This document shows, piece after piece, positions 43,627 through 52,601 of a stretch of DNA of 64,000 nt. The notes below the pieces were generated by a model, which worked only from the letters and a program-made list of their open reading frames with translations, was not told the origin of the DNA and did no database searches. How positions within the stretch are numbered: the stretch's first letter is position 1; every line of letters begins with the position of its first letter. The stretch comes from Curvibacter sp. AEP1-3 (lineage in GTDB: Bacteria; Pseudomonadota; Gammaproteobacteria; Burkholderiales; Burkholderiaceae_C), in contig NZ_CP015698.1 in the NCBI RefSeq assembly GCF_002163715.1, forward strand, positions 620,001-684,000. Direction: 5' to 3'. The position numbers were made by a program, and so were the translations under genes.

Positions 43627-44643
43627 ATGCTCTTCATCAATGTCATACGCAAACGTCTGCTCTTTCTACTAGCGGTGGTGCTAGGCGTTTCACTAATCAC
43701 CTTTTCCATATCCCACCTGATTCCAGGTGACCCTGCACGATTGGTAGCGGGCGAACGGGCAAGTGAAGAGGTAGTTCAGAACATACGAATTCAGATGGGG
43801 CTTGATCGGCCATTACCTGAGCAATACTGGAAGTACCTGAATGCAACTATTCATGGGGACTTAGGAACGTCTTTAAGGACAAACCGTCCAGTTGCAGAGG
43901 ATTTAAAGATTTTTTTTCCAGCTACTTTAGAACTGGCGTTGATCGCGCTACTCCTGGCCGTTTTAGTTGGTGCCCCTTTGGGCGTTCTTTCGGCGGTGTA
44001 CAGAGACAGGCCGATAGACCATGTGGTCCGAACTATGGCTGTGACCGGGATTTCGACCCCGGCATTCTGGCTGGGCTTGCTGCTCATCATGACGTTTTAC
44101 GGAGATCTTGGATGGCTGCCAAGTGGTGGTCGTATCGGTACAGAGCTTACGCCACCTGCGAGGGTCACGGGCCTCTATCTCATTGATAGCGCCATCGCCG
44201 GTGATTGGCCAGCGTTTGCGAGCTCCTTCAAGCATCTCATTCTTCCGGCATTCACTTTGAGTTTTGTTCACTTGGGAGTGGTTGCGCGGCAGATTCGATC
44301 AGCCATGTTGGAAGAGTTGCAGCAGGACTACGTTAGAACAGCACGCGCAAACGGCATCGCCAAATGGCAAGTCATCGTACGCCACGCACTGCCAAATGCC
44401 TTGATCCCTTCAGTGACCGTTTTGGGTCTTGCATTAGGAGACTTGTTATACGGGGCCGTCCTCACCGAAACAGTCTTTGCCTGGCCAGGAATGGGGGCCT
44501 ACGTGGTGAATTCCATTCAATCCCTGGACTTTCCGGCTGTCATGGGCTTTGCGGTGGTGGTGTCCTTTGCGTACGTCCTGGTGAATCTATTTGTCGACTT
44601 GATTTACATGTTGATTGATCCACGTATTCAAGAAGTGAACTGA
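43627..44643 (+). CDS. ddpB: Dipeptide ABC transporter permease (DppB type)
   Basis: 338 residues with six or so membrane helices: a first helix in LLFLLAVVLGVSLITFSISHLIPGDPA, and the ATPase-coupling EAA-like loop RTARANGIAKWQVIVRHALPNALIPSVT. Pairs with DppC-like gene two bases downstream. GAGGTAAACC precedes the ATG. Confidence 0.93.
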   Translation: MLFINVIRKRLLFLLAVVLGVSLITFSISHLIPGDPARLVAGERASEEVVQNIRIQMGLDRPLPEQYWKYLNATIHGDLGTSLRTNRPVAEDLKIFFPATLELALIALLLAVLVGAPLGVLSAVYRDRPIDHVVRTMAVTGISTPAFWLGLLLIMTFYGDLGWLPSGGRIGTELTPPARVTGLYLIDSAIAGDWPAFASSFKHLILPAFTLSFVHLGVVARQIRSAMLEELQQDYVRTARANGIAKWQVIVRHALPNALIPSVTVLGLALGDLLYGAVLTETVFAWPGMGAYVVNSIQSLDFPAVMGFAVVVSFAYVLVNLFVDLIYMLIDPRIQEVN

Positions 44644-44644
44644 G

Positions 44645-45535
44645 ATGAGCACAACTACTGCCAATTCCACAAGTCCAGTCACTCAATCAAATAGCTTTGA
44701 CTGGGCATTCTTCCTCTATCGCTTGCGCAGCAGCCCAATGATGTTGCTTGGACTAGTGATGATCACATCGGTGCTTTTGATATTGATCTTCGCACCGCTC
44801 ATTGCCACCCACGATCCAAATGCTATCAATTTGAAGGCAAGGCTACTGGCGCCCTCGTGGAACAACTGGTTTGGAACTGATGAAGTAGGCCGCGACCTCT
44901 TTAGCAGAGTGGTTTACGGCGGACAGCTTTCTGTTGGCGTTGGGATTTTTGTCGTGACCATCGCCGGAGTGAGTGGCACGCTCTTAGGATGCATTTCCGG
45001 CATCGTAGGCGGCCGGGTTGACACAATCTTGATGCGAATCATGGATGTCGTTCTGTCTGTCCCCTCTCTGGTCATCACGATGGCACTAGCGGCAGCGCTA
45101 GGCCCGAGTCTTGTCAATGCAATGTTCGCGATGGCATTGGTTCGGATTCCTTTTTACGTGCGTCTTGCTCGAGGGCAAACCTTGACTATTCGCGAAATGC
45201 CCTATGTCAAGGCAGCGAAGATTTTCGGAGCGTCCAACTGGCAAATCTTGCGCTGGCACGTAGCGCGCAATGCAATGCCGCCACTGATCGTTCAAGCGAC
45301 TCTGGACCTAGGGGGAGCCATCCTGATGGCCTCTGCACTTTCCTTTATTGGATTGGGCGCACAACAACCTACTGCTGAGTGGGGTGCGATGGTTTCTACC
45401 GGACGTAACTACATTTTGGATCAATGGTGGTACTCAGCTTTCCCAGGATTTGCAATTTTGTTCACTGCAACCGGTTTCAATCTGTTGGGTGACGGTGTGC
45501 GTGACCTACTAGATCCGAAGCAGAAGGGCCGTTGA
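44645..45535 (+). CDS. ddpC: Dipeptide ABC transporter permease (DppC type)
   Basis: 296 residues. N-terminal helix LGLVMITSVLLILIFAPLI, then the DppC hallmark WFGTDEVGRDLFSRVVYGGQLS and the coupling loop VKAAKIFGASNWQILRWHVARNAMPP. It forms the heteromeric channel with DppB. Gene junctions are only 1-2 bases. Confidence 0.93.
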   Translation: MSTTTANSTSPVTQSNSFDWAFFLYRLRSSPMMLLGLVMITSVLLILIFAPLIATHDPNAINLKARLLAPSWNNWFGTDEVGRDLFSRVVYGGQLSVGVGIFVVTIAGVSGTLLGCISGIVGGRVDTILMRIMDVVLSVPSLVITMALAAALGPSLVNAMFAMALVRIPFYVRLARGQTLTIREMPYVKAAKIFGASNWQILRWHVARNAMPPLIVQATLDLGGAILMASALSFIGLGAQQPTAEWGAMVSTGRNYILDQWWYSAFPGFAILFTATGFNLLGDGVRDLLDPKQKGR

Positions 45536-45536
45536 T

Positions 45537-46523
45537 ATGCCGGACACAAATTCACCAAATGTTCTCGACATTCAGAATCTGTCGATTGAGTTCCCCATCT
45601 ATCAAGGTGCGGTACGCGCGGTAAACGGTGTCACCGTGCGGGTCGCCCGAGGAGAGGTCGTGGGCATCGTTGGCGAGTCCGGATCCGCCAAGTCGGTTAC
45701 GGCCATGATGGCGATGCGACTTTTGCCTGAGGGACGATTTAATGTCACTGGCGGTACGGTCACTTTGTTAGACCGCGATGTGGTCAGTGCACGAGAAAAA
45801 GACATGCTCAGCGTGCGTGGTCGAGATGTCTCCATGATCTTCCAAGAGCCTCTGACAGCCCTGAATCCGACACAAAGGATTGAGCGCCAGATGCTGGAGG
45901 TTATCCGTTTGCATCGCGACTGCAGCAAACAAGATGCACGCGCATTGGCGATCAAGCTCCTGGGTGACATGAGAATTGCGGATCCCGAACAGGTGCTTCA
46001 ACGCTATCCATTTGAGCTTTCGGGCGGTATGCGGCAGCGCATTTTGATTGCTCTGGCATTTAGCTGTGATCCAAAAATCATTATTGCGGATGAACCGACC
46101 ACCGCACTTGATGTCACTGTACAACGGCAGGTGCTCCAGCTCATGCGCGCAAAAGCGAGTGATTTGGGAACATCGATTCTCTTTATCAGCCACGACTTAG
46201 CTTTGGTCTCGCAGTTCTGCGACCGGGTGTATGTCATGTATGCCGGCAGCGTGGTCGAAGAAGGAACGACGGCAGCGGTCTTGAAAACTCCGATGCACCC
46301 CTATACGCGTGCCCTCTTACGAGCATTGCCCGAGGGAGTTCAGCCCGGTGAGCTGCTTCACTCAATTCCAGGCACCGTACCTAATTTGTCGCAACCCCTT
46401 ATCGGATGCAGCTTTGCACCACGATGCTCAGCCGCAACAGACAAATGCAAGGATAAGCCCCCACTTCAATCGGTAGATTTAGAGCATAAATCCGCCTGTT
46501 GGTATGCGAAGGAAGAACTATGA
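45537..46523 (+). CDS. ddpD: Dipeptide ABC transporter ATP-binding protein (DppD type)
   Basis: 328 residues. Walker A GESGSAKSVTAM (Ala before Lys instead of Gly), Q-loop MIFQEPLTALNP, signature LSGGMRQR, Walker B IIADEPTTALD. The C-terminal OppC/DppD region has Cys residues in CSFAPRCSAATDKC, typical of oligopeptide ATPases that bind an Fe-S cluster. Overlaps the next ATPase by ATGA. Confidence 0.92.
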   Translation: MPDTNSPNVLDIQNLSIEFPIYQGAVRAVNGVTVRVARGEVVGIVGESGSAKSVTAMMAMRLLPEGRFNVTGGTVTLLDRDVVSAREKDMLSVRGRDVSMIFQEPLTALNPTQRIERQMLEVIRLHRDCSKQDARALAIKLLGDMRIADPEQVLQRYPFELSGGMRQRILIALAFSCDPKIIIADEPTTALDVTVQRQVLQLMRAKASDLGTSILFISHDLALVSQFCDRVYVMYAGSVVEEGTTAAVLKTPMHPYTRALLRALPEGVQPGELLHSIPGTVPNLSQPLIGCSFAPRCSAATDKCKDKPPLQSVDLEHKSACWYAKEEL

Positions 46524-47470
46524 CGAAGACTCCAACTCTGGCACTCAATGACGTGCATGTCCGTTTCAAAATTGGAGCCGACTTTATCGGAAGGCCTACA
46601 GCAACGGTACACGCGCTCAATGGTATTGATCTGACAGTTTCTAAGGGAGATGTGTTGGGGATTGTTGGGGAGTCCGGCTGCGGAAAGTCAACGTTGGCCA
46701 ATGTGCTTACTGGACTGACAAAGCCAACTGAGGGAAGTTTGCAATGGTCCGCTGACACTTCCCATAAGCTGCAGATCGTGTTTCAAGATCCTCAATCATC
46801 GTTGGATCCGAGACTTCCTGTCTGGCGCGTCATTACAGAACCCGTCTTCCTGAAGGAAAAGAAGACAAGTGGCGAATTGCGGGAAATGGCTGCAGAACTA
46901 GCGGAGCAAGTCGGACTTAGACGTGAGCAACTGGATCGCTACCCGCACGAGTTCTCCGGAGGCCAGCGTCAACGCATAGCTATTGCACGTGCTCTTTCTT
47001 CAAAACCAGATGTAATCGTTCTTGATGAACCAACTTCGGCTCTTGATATCTCAGTACAGGCACAGATCCTCAACTTATTGGCGGAGCTTCGTTCCAGCAA
47101 GGGGCTCACTTACATTCTCATCTCGCACAACATTTCTGTGATTCGGCACATGTGCAACCGAATCGCTGTCATGTATCTGGGACAGATCGTGGAAATCGGT
47201 GATGCCGCAACGGTTCTCTCAAAGCCGTCACACCCTTACACCCGATTGCTGCTCGATTCAGTCCCCGAGATCGGACGCCCCCTGGATGAGGGTATGGCGA
47301 TCGGCGAGACAGAACTGCCGAGTAACCGTCGACTACCCAGAGGATGCTTTTTCCTTGAGCGCTGCCCGTTTGCATCTGCTGGTTGCGAAAAGCCGCAGCT
47401 GTTAACCCAGCAAGTCTTCGACACTCGTTATGCACGTTGTCATCTTGCAAGCGGCCTCAAAAGCGCATGA
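46520..47470 (+). CDS. ddpF: Dipeptide ABC transporter ATP-binding protein (DppF type)
   Basis: About 316 residues from the ATG at 46520. Walker A GESGCGKST, Q-loop IVFQDPQSSLDP, signature FSGGQRQR, Walker B VIVLDEPTSALD. The C-terminal cysteines lie in CFFLERCPFASAGC. It completes the two-ATPase importer. A gap of 307 bases with no recognisable gene follows before ddpX. Confidence 0.92.
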   Translation: MTKTPTLALNDVHVRFKIGADFIGRPTATVHALNGIDLTVSKGDVLGIVGESGCGKSTLANVLTGLTKPTEGSLQWSADTSHKLQIVFQDPQSSLDPRLPVWRVITEPVFLKEKKTSGELREMAAELAEQVGLRREQLDRYPHEFSGGQRQRIAIARALSSKPDVIVLDEPTSALDISVQAQILNLLAELRSSKGLTYILISHNISVIRHMCNRIAVMYLGQIVEIGDAATVLSKPSHPYTRLLLDSVPEIGRPLDEGMAIGETELPSNRRLPRGCFFLERCPFASAGCEKPQLLTQQVFDTRYARCHLASGLKSA

Positions 47471-47777
47471 CACGCGGAGTTGTTGAAGGGACAACAAAGA
47501 ACGAAACCCTGCCGAAATGTCTGATTCCTTTGGCAACCGAAAAGAACACATCACCGATCGATACATACGTGAAGTGTCACCGAGTGCATTCGGAACAAGG
47601 TGAACTGTCGTTGAGAGGGTAAGGCTGAAAAGGCCATCGTAGTCATCCTAATGCTAGTTGTCCTCAGAAATAAGGCAAACGGATTTCATTCGATCTTTAT
47701 GAAGAAGCCTTGCCCTAGACAGATCCCTTTTAAACACACTTGCAACTTAATTTGCAGAAACACTGTCACCAATAAAA
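47471..47777. other. Gene-free spacer before ddpX
   Basis: I see no credible reading frame, strong hairpin or repeat here; a short frame that starts inside ddpF has no family features. It may carry a separate promoter for ddpX. Confidence 0.5.
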
Positions 47778-48344
47778 ATGCAAAAACTTATTGCCGTCAA
47801 TCCCGAAACACATGATGTAGTGCTGGACTTGGTTTACGCCACTTCCAACAATATTTCCGGTAGACCTATCTATCAACGCCCTATTTGTTTACTGCATCAC
47901 GATGCCGAGGTATGTCTTCGACAAGCCGTTCGTTTGGCTGCGAAATCGGGGTGTAAGCTGAAAATCTTTGATGCCTTTCGTCCGCATGAAGCTCAGGTTG
48001 AGTTGTGGGAAACGGCTGTAGATAAGCTCTATGTGGCAGACCCGAAAATTGGATCTAATCACACGAGAGGCACTGCCATTGATCTGACTTTAGTTGACGC
48101 AAATGGCGTCGAGTTGGACATGGGAACAGACTTTGATCACATGACCTCGCTGTCGCACCACTTCTCGGATCAAGTTTCAGAGGTAGCGCAGGCCAATCGC
48201 TTGCTTCTGCTCAATATCATGGTCCAGGCTGGCTTTAAGCACATACCTCAAGAGTGGTGGCACTATGAATTGCCAGAACATGAAAGTCATTCTTTGATTG
48301 ACAGTGCGATTCTTGGAAAAATGAATCCAATGCACCAAGCTTGA
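47778..48344 (+). CDS. ddpX: D-alanyl-D-alanine dipeptidase (VanX/DdpX family)
   Basis: A zinc peptidase that splits D-Ala-D-Ala. 188 residues. Ligand and active-site motifs are intact: SNHTRGTAIDLTL (S-x-H-x6-D type), and EWWHYE carrying the catalytic Glu and third ligand His; FDAFRPHEAQ contributes the conserved Arg. No signal peptide, so it acts on imported dipeptide in the cytoplasm. With the upstream importer and MurR-type regulator it forms a cassette like E. coli ddpXABCDF, reordered. Confidence 0.92.
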   Translation: MQKLIAVNPETHDVVLDLVYATSNNISGRPIYQRPICLLHHDAEVCLRQAVRLAAKSGCKLKIFDAFRPHEAQVELWETAVDKLYVADPKIGSNHTRGTAIDLTLVDANGVELDMGTDFDHMTSLSHHFSDQVSEVAQANRLLLLNIMVQAGFKHIPQEWWHYELPEHESHSLIDSAILGKMNPMHQA

Positions 48345-49021
48345 CCTCACCTGCGACGTCAGCAGTAGAAGAATTTATTAGGTACTGCTCTAGAGTGTTT
48401 TGTCTGTCGAGGAGTTGAGAAGGAAAGTACATCCCAGAGGTCGTTCACTAGTACTTGTGTCGTATCGGCAGTGAGATAGTCGGCTAGAAATTGGATGCCT
48501 CCTCCGCCGCTTTAAAGAAGCGTCAGCAATGACTCAACGGGTTACATGCAACACCGGTGTATTCCACTGAACCCAGCCATCAATTCCTATCCAAACGTTG
48601 ACAGCATTTCCAGTTGAAACCTAGCCATTGTTCTGATCCACACCTAACCCCAAAATGCGATTTGATTGCACTGTTTTTCGTCGGTTTTGGGCCAGTCGCA
48701 GTCCCTAGCTTTTGTAGGACTTCAAGTTCTTCGCCTTCTAGACTGAGTCAAAGATCCGAAATGTAGAGAACAAGTTAACGAGTGCTCTATTTCGCACTGG
48801 TGATTTAGTTAACCACTCGTTTCTACCCAATTTGAACCTAATTCTTGAATGCGCGAATCCGATGGATCGCTGTCATTTATTGTTCGAACTACCAAACCGA
48901 CACTGTCTACTCTACGGCGATAACAAACAATTCAAGTGTGCTACCAGTAGGCAATTACGAACTCAATTGCGCATCTACACTAACAGACTGTCACACATTC
49001 ACTTGCAAACTTCCAACGCAA
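48345..49021. other. 677-base gene-free boundary region
   Basis: AT-rich DNA between the ddp cassette and the conflict gene set. A frame continuous with the STAND gene extends back to 48845 but its residues look random, and no ribosome site supports it. No repeats or strong terminators were recognised. It probably contains the promoter of the STAND gene. Confidence 0.5.
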
Positions 49022-52000
49022 ATGCTCCAACAAACCATACGCCTATTTGTTTCATCAACTTTCAGTGACTTTCAGGCAGAACGTGCAGCTCTGCAGACTT
49101 CTGTCTTTCCAAAGCTCAGGGCATTGTGCGAGTCACATGGGATTACGTTTCAAGCCATAGACCTGCGCTGGGGCGTCAGCGCAGAACATGTCAGACGCCA
49201 TTTAACTATGGATGTTTGTCTGGAAGAGGTGAGGCGATGTCTTCAAGAGTCGCCCAAACCCAACTTTCTGGGCATGTTGGGCGACCGTTGGGGATGGCAA
49301 CCAGCACCCAGCTGCATAAGAGTGGCCTTGTTTGAAGCACTTCAACAATCATTGCAAAACGAAGAAGACCGGACGTTCCTAGAAGGCTGCTACCCCACTT
49401 CCAGCTTGGACCTCAATGCATTGCCGCACACCCGAAGCCTGCAATTGGGGGGCACAACGGACAGCGCCCACAACGAGGTACGGTTACGTGAGTTAATGGA
49501 GGCTCACTTAGACCGACTCCCTTTCACATCAGAGGAGAAGGCATTTCTCGCGTTATCAGCAACAGCGATGGAGTTTCAGGTGGCACTACTAGACCCTGCA
49601 GACTCTGCATCTCTTTACGACAGTGCATTGGTAGTGAACCGAACCATTGCCGGTTTACCCATGGATGCCACCGTCGATCCTTATCTCGACGTTCAAGAAG
49701 GCCGAATTAACCCGCTGCACAAAGAACGTGTTTCAAAGTTGAAACAGCATCTGGGCACGCTTCTAGAGCCATCGCGATTGTTGGTTTATTCGGAGCATTG
49801 GCTGGGTCGGCCAGACGTTGGCGCGGCAGTTGGACTAAATCCAGAGATATCCCATAACAGCCTGCCATCGTTTATCCAGCAAGTATTGGCCACGCTTACG
49901 CAGCAAATTCAGCTGAAGATCGACAGCCTGGTAGACCGCTCTGCGGCTCAGTTGGAGCAACAGCTTCACGCAGCGTTTGGCGCAGAGGCTTGCCGTATCT
50001 TTGCCGGGCGATTGGTGGATCGCGCAGCTCTGCTGGGAGTGCTTCAGACCCCTAGCCTGCAGCAAACCCCAACACTGGTGCTAGGTGCTGCAGGGGGCGG
50101 CGTGACCACGCTGATTGCGCGTGCAGTAGCCGACTACTCGAATGTCAGTGCGGTACGCACAGTCGTTCGCTACATCAACTCCACGCCGAGTGCTTCCACG
50201 GCAAAGGCTCTGATTATGGACCTGTTTGCTCAGATTAATCCGGGACAGTCTGTACCAAACTTACCCTCGCGCATACAAGCGGCTCTCGAAAAGCTACTGT
50301 CCGAGAACCCATGCACTTGGATCCTCGATGGCTTAGACCATCTGCCTGGCCAAGATGCGCGGTGGCTACTGTCCTGCATTCCGAAGCACCTGCCGCAAGG
50401 CTCAGCGGTACTCTTTAGCTGCGCCCAGTCGAGTCCGCTGGCAAATGCGCCTGACACTGCGCACATGCGCAAACACTTCATTAGCACGTTGACTTTAGAA
50501 GACGGTATAGCCATGCTGGACGCTTGGTTAGCCGATGGTTCAAGGCCCAGGTCCCTAACCGGCGACCAAAGAGAAGAGGTTTTGCGGGCATTCAGTCTCT
50601 CAGGCAGCTCGCCACTATACCTGCGAATGGCCGCGCAACAGGCGCGTCGTTGGAAGCATTCGGATGCGGTCCCTCGTCTTGCTGAAGACATCAACTCCAT
50701 GGTCGTCAGCTACTTTCACTGGCTGACACACGACTCATTGCATGGACAAGTCTTTCTGCGAACTACCTTGGCACTTATCGGCGCAAGCCGATCCGGCATT
50801 GCGGAGGTCGAACTGCTGGACATCCTTTCGCAAGATCCAGCGGTGCTCAGAGAATATGCCAACAGCAATCCCTTCGCACCGGACATCGGCCGATTGCCCG
50901 ACATCATCTGGTCCCGACTGTATGCTGAACTAAAACCATTCTTGGCCTTAACTGATGCACAGACGCGCCCTGTGGTGCGCTTTCGGCACCGCGAATTTCA
51001 GCAGGTTGTTGTAAAGCAAACGCTGACTGGCGAATTTGGCCTATCCATACGGATGCGCTTGGTTAACTATTTTGAAAATCAGCGTAACCAAATCACCGTG
51101 GGTGATTACGCTCCCCTGCGCATGCGGCCTTTTCACGAAATTCCCTGGCAGTTAATGCAGTCGGGCCAATATGAAGAGCTGAGGAATTTCCTGGTACAGC
51201 CAGGCGTCATTCGCAGCATGATGGACAGCTACAACATCCATCCAGGTAAGGACGTAATCATTGGAAACTTGGTGCAGGATCTCGCAATCTACTGGACAGC
51301 ACTGCAACAGCGAGGATATGAGCCGCGTACAGAACTTCTGCAAAGTATTAAGGCTCACCGCAGCACGGTTGAAGAGTCGGTCAAGACCCATGTTGCGGGT
51401 CCCACTTTAGATCAGATAAATATCCCACAGCTCGCCCAAAATATGATGACGGTGCAGGTTGACCGGCTGCTCAACTACCTAGGCGAAGGCGGTTTGGGAA
51501 GCGAAATAAATCGACCAGCCCTCTTGGGCGAGGAAGCGTCAGTAATAAGCGAGATCTTTCAACCTTTGGAGGTCCTGACCGAGTTTTTCGAGTTAAAGCG
51601 ACAGCAGTTGGTATTGCGGCACCGGATTAAAAGTGACGTCCAAGTCACCGGCCACACTGCCAAAGAAAAGGCCGATCGCCTAATCGACCTTACCGAAAAG
51701 CTGAAAGGGTCCGTGAGCGTAGCCCAGCGATTCATTGCCGAATTTGAACTGGGCGCCTCCAACAGTGACGAGACGTTTGGTGTAGGTTACCTAGGTGCCA
51801 TCAATTGGTGGCCCCTGGCGCAAGCCTACTATTTGATTGACCAACCAGATCGAGCGATCGCTACGTTTCAGGATGTAATTGAGCGGCTAGCGAATGCGCC
51901 CGCCCAAGAGTTTCTGGCTCAACTGATTGAAGCAAAGATGCAATTTGCTGGGGCGCTGCGTTCTGTGCAACGCTATAGCGAGGCATGCGAAGGATTTATT

Positions 52001-52429
52001 GAAGTGGTCGAACTCATGGATGGCGCCGGGCTAGCTTGGCAGGGGCGCATACCAGCGCTATTGGGCGACACCTTCAACATTGCCCTCGAGGCTGAAATCG
52101 ATGCACGCCAATTGGCTGTACTACAACGTCTAGCTGGCTTTAGAGCAAAGTATTTTCAAATCGACAACGCTCTTCAAGAAACGATCAACTTGATGCTAAC
52201 CATCACGCACCACCCTTGCCAAGCCGGAGCCAGCTACTCCCCAGAAATGCAAGAGCTGTTGCTCAAGGTTTGCCGCACCGGACTGGGCTTGCTTATGGAG
52301 TCCAAGCGCTTCGAGGAAACACGCAGATGGGCGGCGTCTTGCTTGCCCGCCTACGAGAAAGTGTTTGGTATCGATGGTGAGCGATCCATTGCGCTGCGCG
52401 GTATTGCCGAACCCTCTCGAATGACGTAG
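49022..52429 (+). CDS. STAND-type NTPase with N-terminal DUF4062 domain; degenerate P-loop
   Basis: About 1135 residues from the ATG at 49022, chosen because DUF4062 begins at once: RLFVSSTFSDFQAERAAL, VFPKLRALCESHGITFQAIDLRWG. The P-loop position (~355-363) reads GAAGGGVTT, lacking the lysine; the Walker B-like WILDGLDHL (~433) is of NACHT/STAND type. After it comes a winged-helix and helical region, and a C-terminal section with TPR-like helices (YYLIDQPDRAIATFQDVIE, YSEACEGFIEVVE). No membrane segment. Architecture matches sensor NTPases in defence. Convergent with the following minus-strand genes. Confidence 0.8.
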   Translation: MLQQTIRLFVSSTFSDFQAERAALQTSVFPKLRALCESHGITFQAIDLRWGVSAEHVRRHLTMDVCLEEVRRCLQESPKPNFLGMLGDRWGWQPAPSCIRVALFEALQQSLQNEEDRTFLEGCYPTSSLDLNALPHTRSLQLGGTTDSAHNEVRLRELMEAHLDRLPFTSEEKAFLALSATAMEFQVALLDPADSASLYDSALVVNRTIAGLPMDATVDPYLDVQEGRINPLHKERVSKLKQHLGTLLEPSRLLVYSEHWLGRPDVGAAVGLNPEISHNSLPSFIQQVLATLTQQIQLKIDSLVDRSAAQLEQQLHAAFGAEACRIFAGRLVDRAALLGVLQTPSLQQTPTLVLGAAGGGVTTLIARAVADYSNVSAVRTVVRYINSTPSASTAKALIMDLFAQINPGQSVPNLPSRIQAALEKLLSENPCTWILDGLDHLPGQDARWLLSCIPKHLPQGSAVLFSCAQSSPLANAPDTAHMRKHFISTLTLEDGIAMLDAWLADGSRPRSLTGDQREEVLRAFSLSGSSPLYLRMAAQQARRWKHSDAVPRLAEDINSMVVSYFHWLTHDSLHGQVFLRTTLALIGASRSGIAEVELLDILSQDPAVLREYANSNPFAPDIGRLPDIIWSRLYAELKPFLALTDAQTRPVVRFRHREFQQVVVKQTLTGEFGLSIRMRLVNYFENQRNQITVGDYAPLRMRPFHEIPWQLMQSGQYEELRNFLVQPGVIRSMMDSYNIHPGKDVIIGNLVQDLAIYWTALQQRGYEPRTELLQSIKAHRSTVEESVKTHVAGPTLDQINIPQLAQNMMTVQVDRLLNYLGEGGLGSEINRPALLGEEASVISEIFQPLEVLTEFFELKRQQLVLRHRIKSDVQVTGHTAKEKADRLIDLTEKLKGSVSVAQRFIAEFELGASNSDETFGVGYLGAINWWPLAQAYYLIDQPDRAIATFQDVIERLANAPAQEFLAQLIEAKMQFAGALRSVQRYSEACEGFIEVVELMDGAGLAWQGRIPALLGDTFNIALEAEIDARQLAVLQRLAGFRAKYFQIDNALQETINLMLTITHHPCQAGASYSPEMQELLLKVCRTGLGLLMESKRFEETRRWAASCLPAYEKVFGIDGERSIALRGIAEPSRMT

Positions 52430-52435
52430 TTTCAC

Positions 52436-52480
52436 TTTACATGACGCTCCCCTTCAATTGATGGGGGGCGCAAATGTAAA
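52436..52480. terminator. Imperfect hairpin between convergent genes
   Basis: TTTACAT and a C-rich run at 52436-52452 can pair with a G-rich run and ATGTAAA at 52463-52480, with internal mismatches. It may end transcription from both sides; no long T-run is present. Confidence 0.4.
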
Positions 52481-52601
52481 TGAAGCACGCCAATAGTCAA
52501 TGCAGCTTCCACATTGGAAAAGCTGGTTTGCTAGCGCTTGTCGCCGGCAAAGCACTATTTAGTCGCAAGCCACATACAGCTCAGCCTGCTTTGGGGGAAA
52601 G

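Noticed and set aside
47383..47622. 79-residue frame between ddpF and ddpX
   Set aside because: It starts inside ddpF in another frame and shows no domain or ribosome site.
48845..49021. N-terminal extension of the STAND gene by 59 codons
   Set aside because: Residues look random, AT-rich, and DUF4062 starts right after the ATG at 49022; extension kept only as a remote option.
49022..52429. STAND gene as a decayed pseudogene because of the missing P-loop lysine
   Set aside because: The frame is intact over 1100 codons and Walker B is preserved; pseudo-ATPase is more likely than decay.
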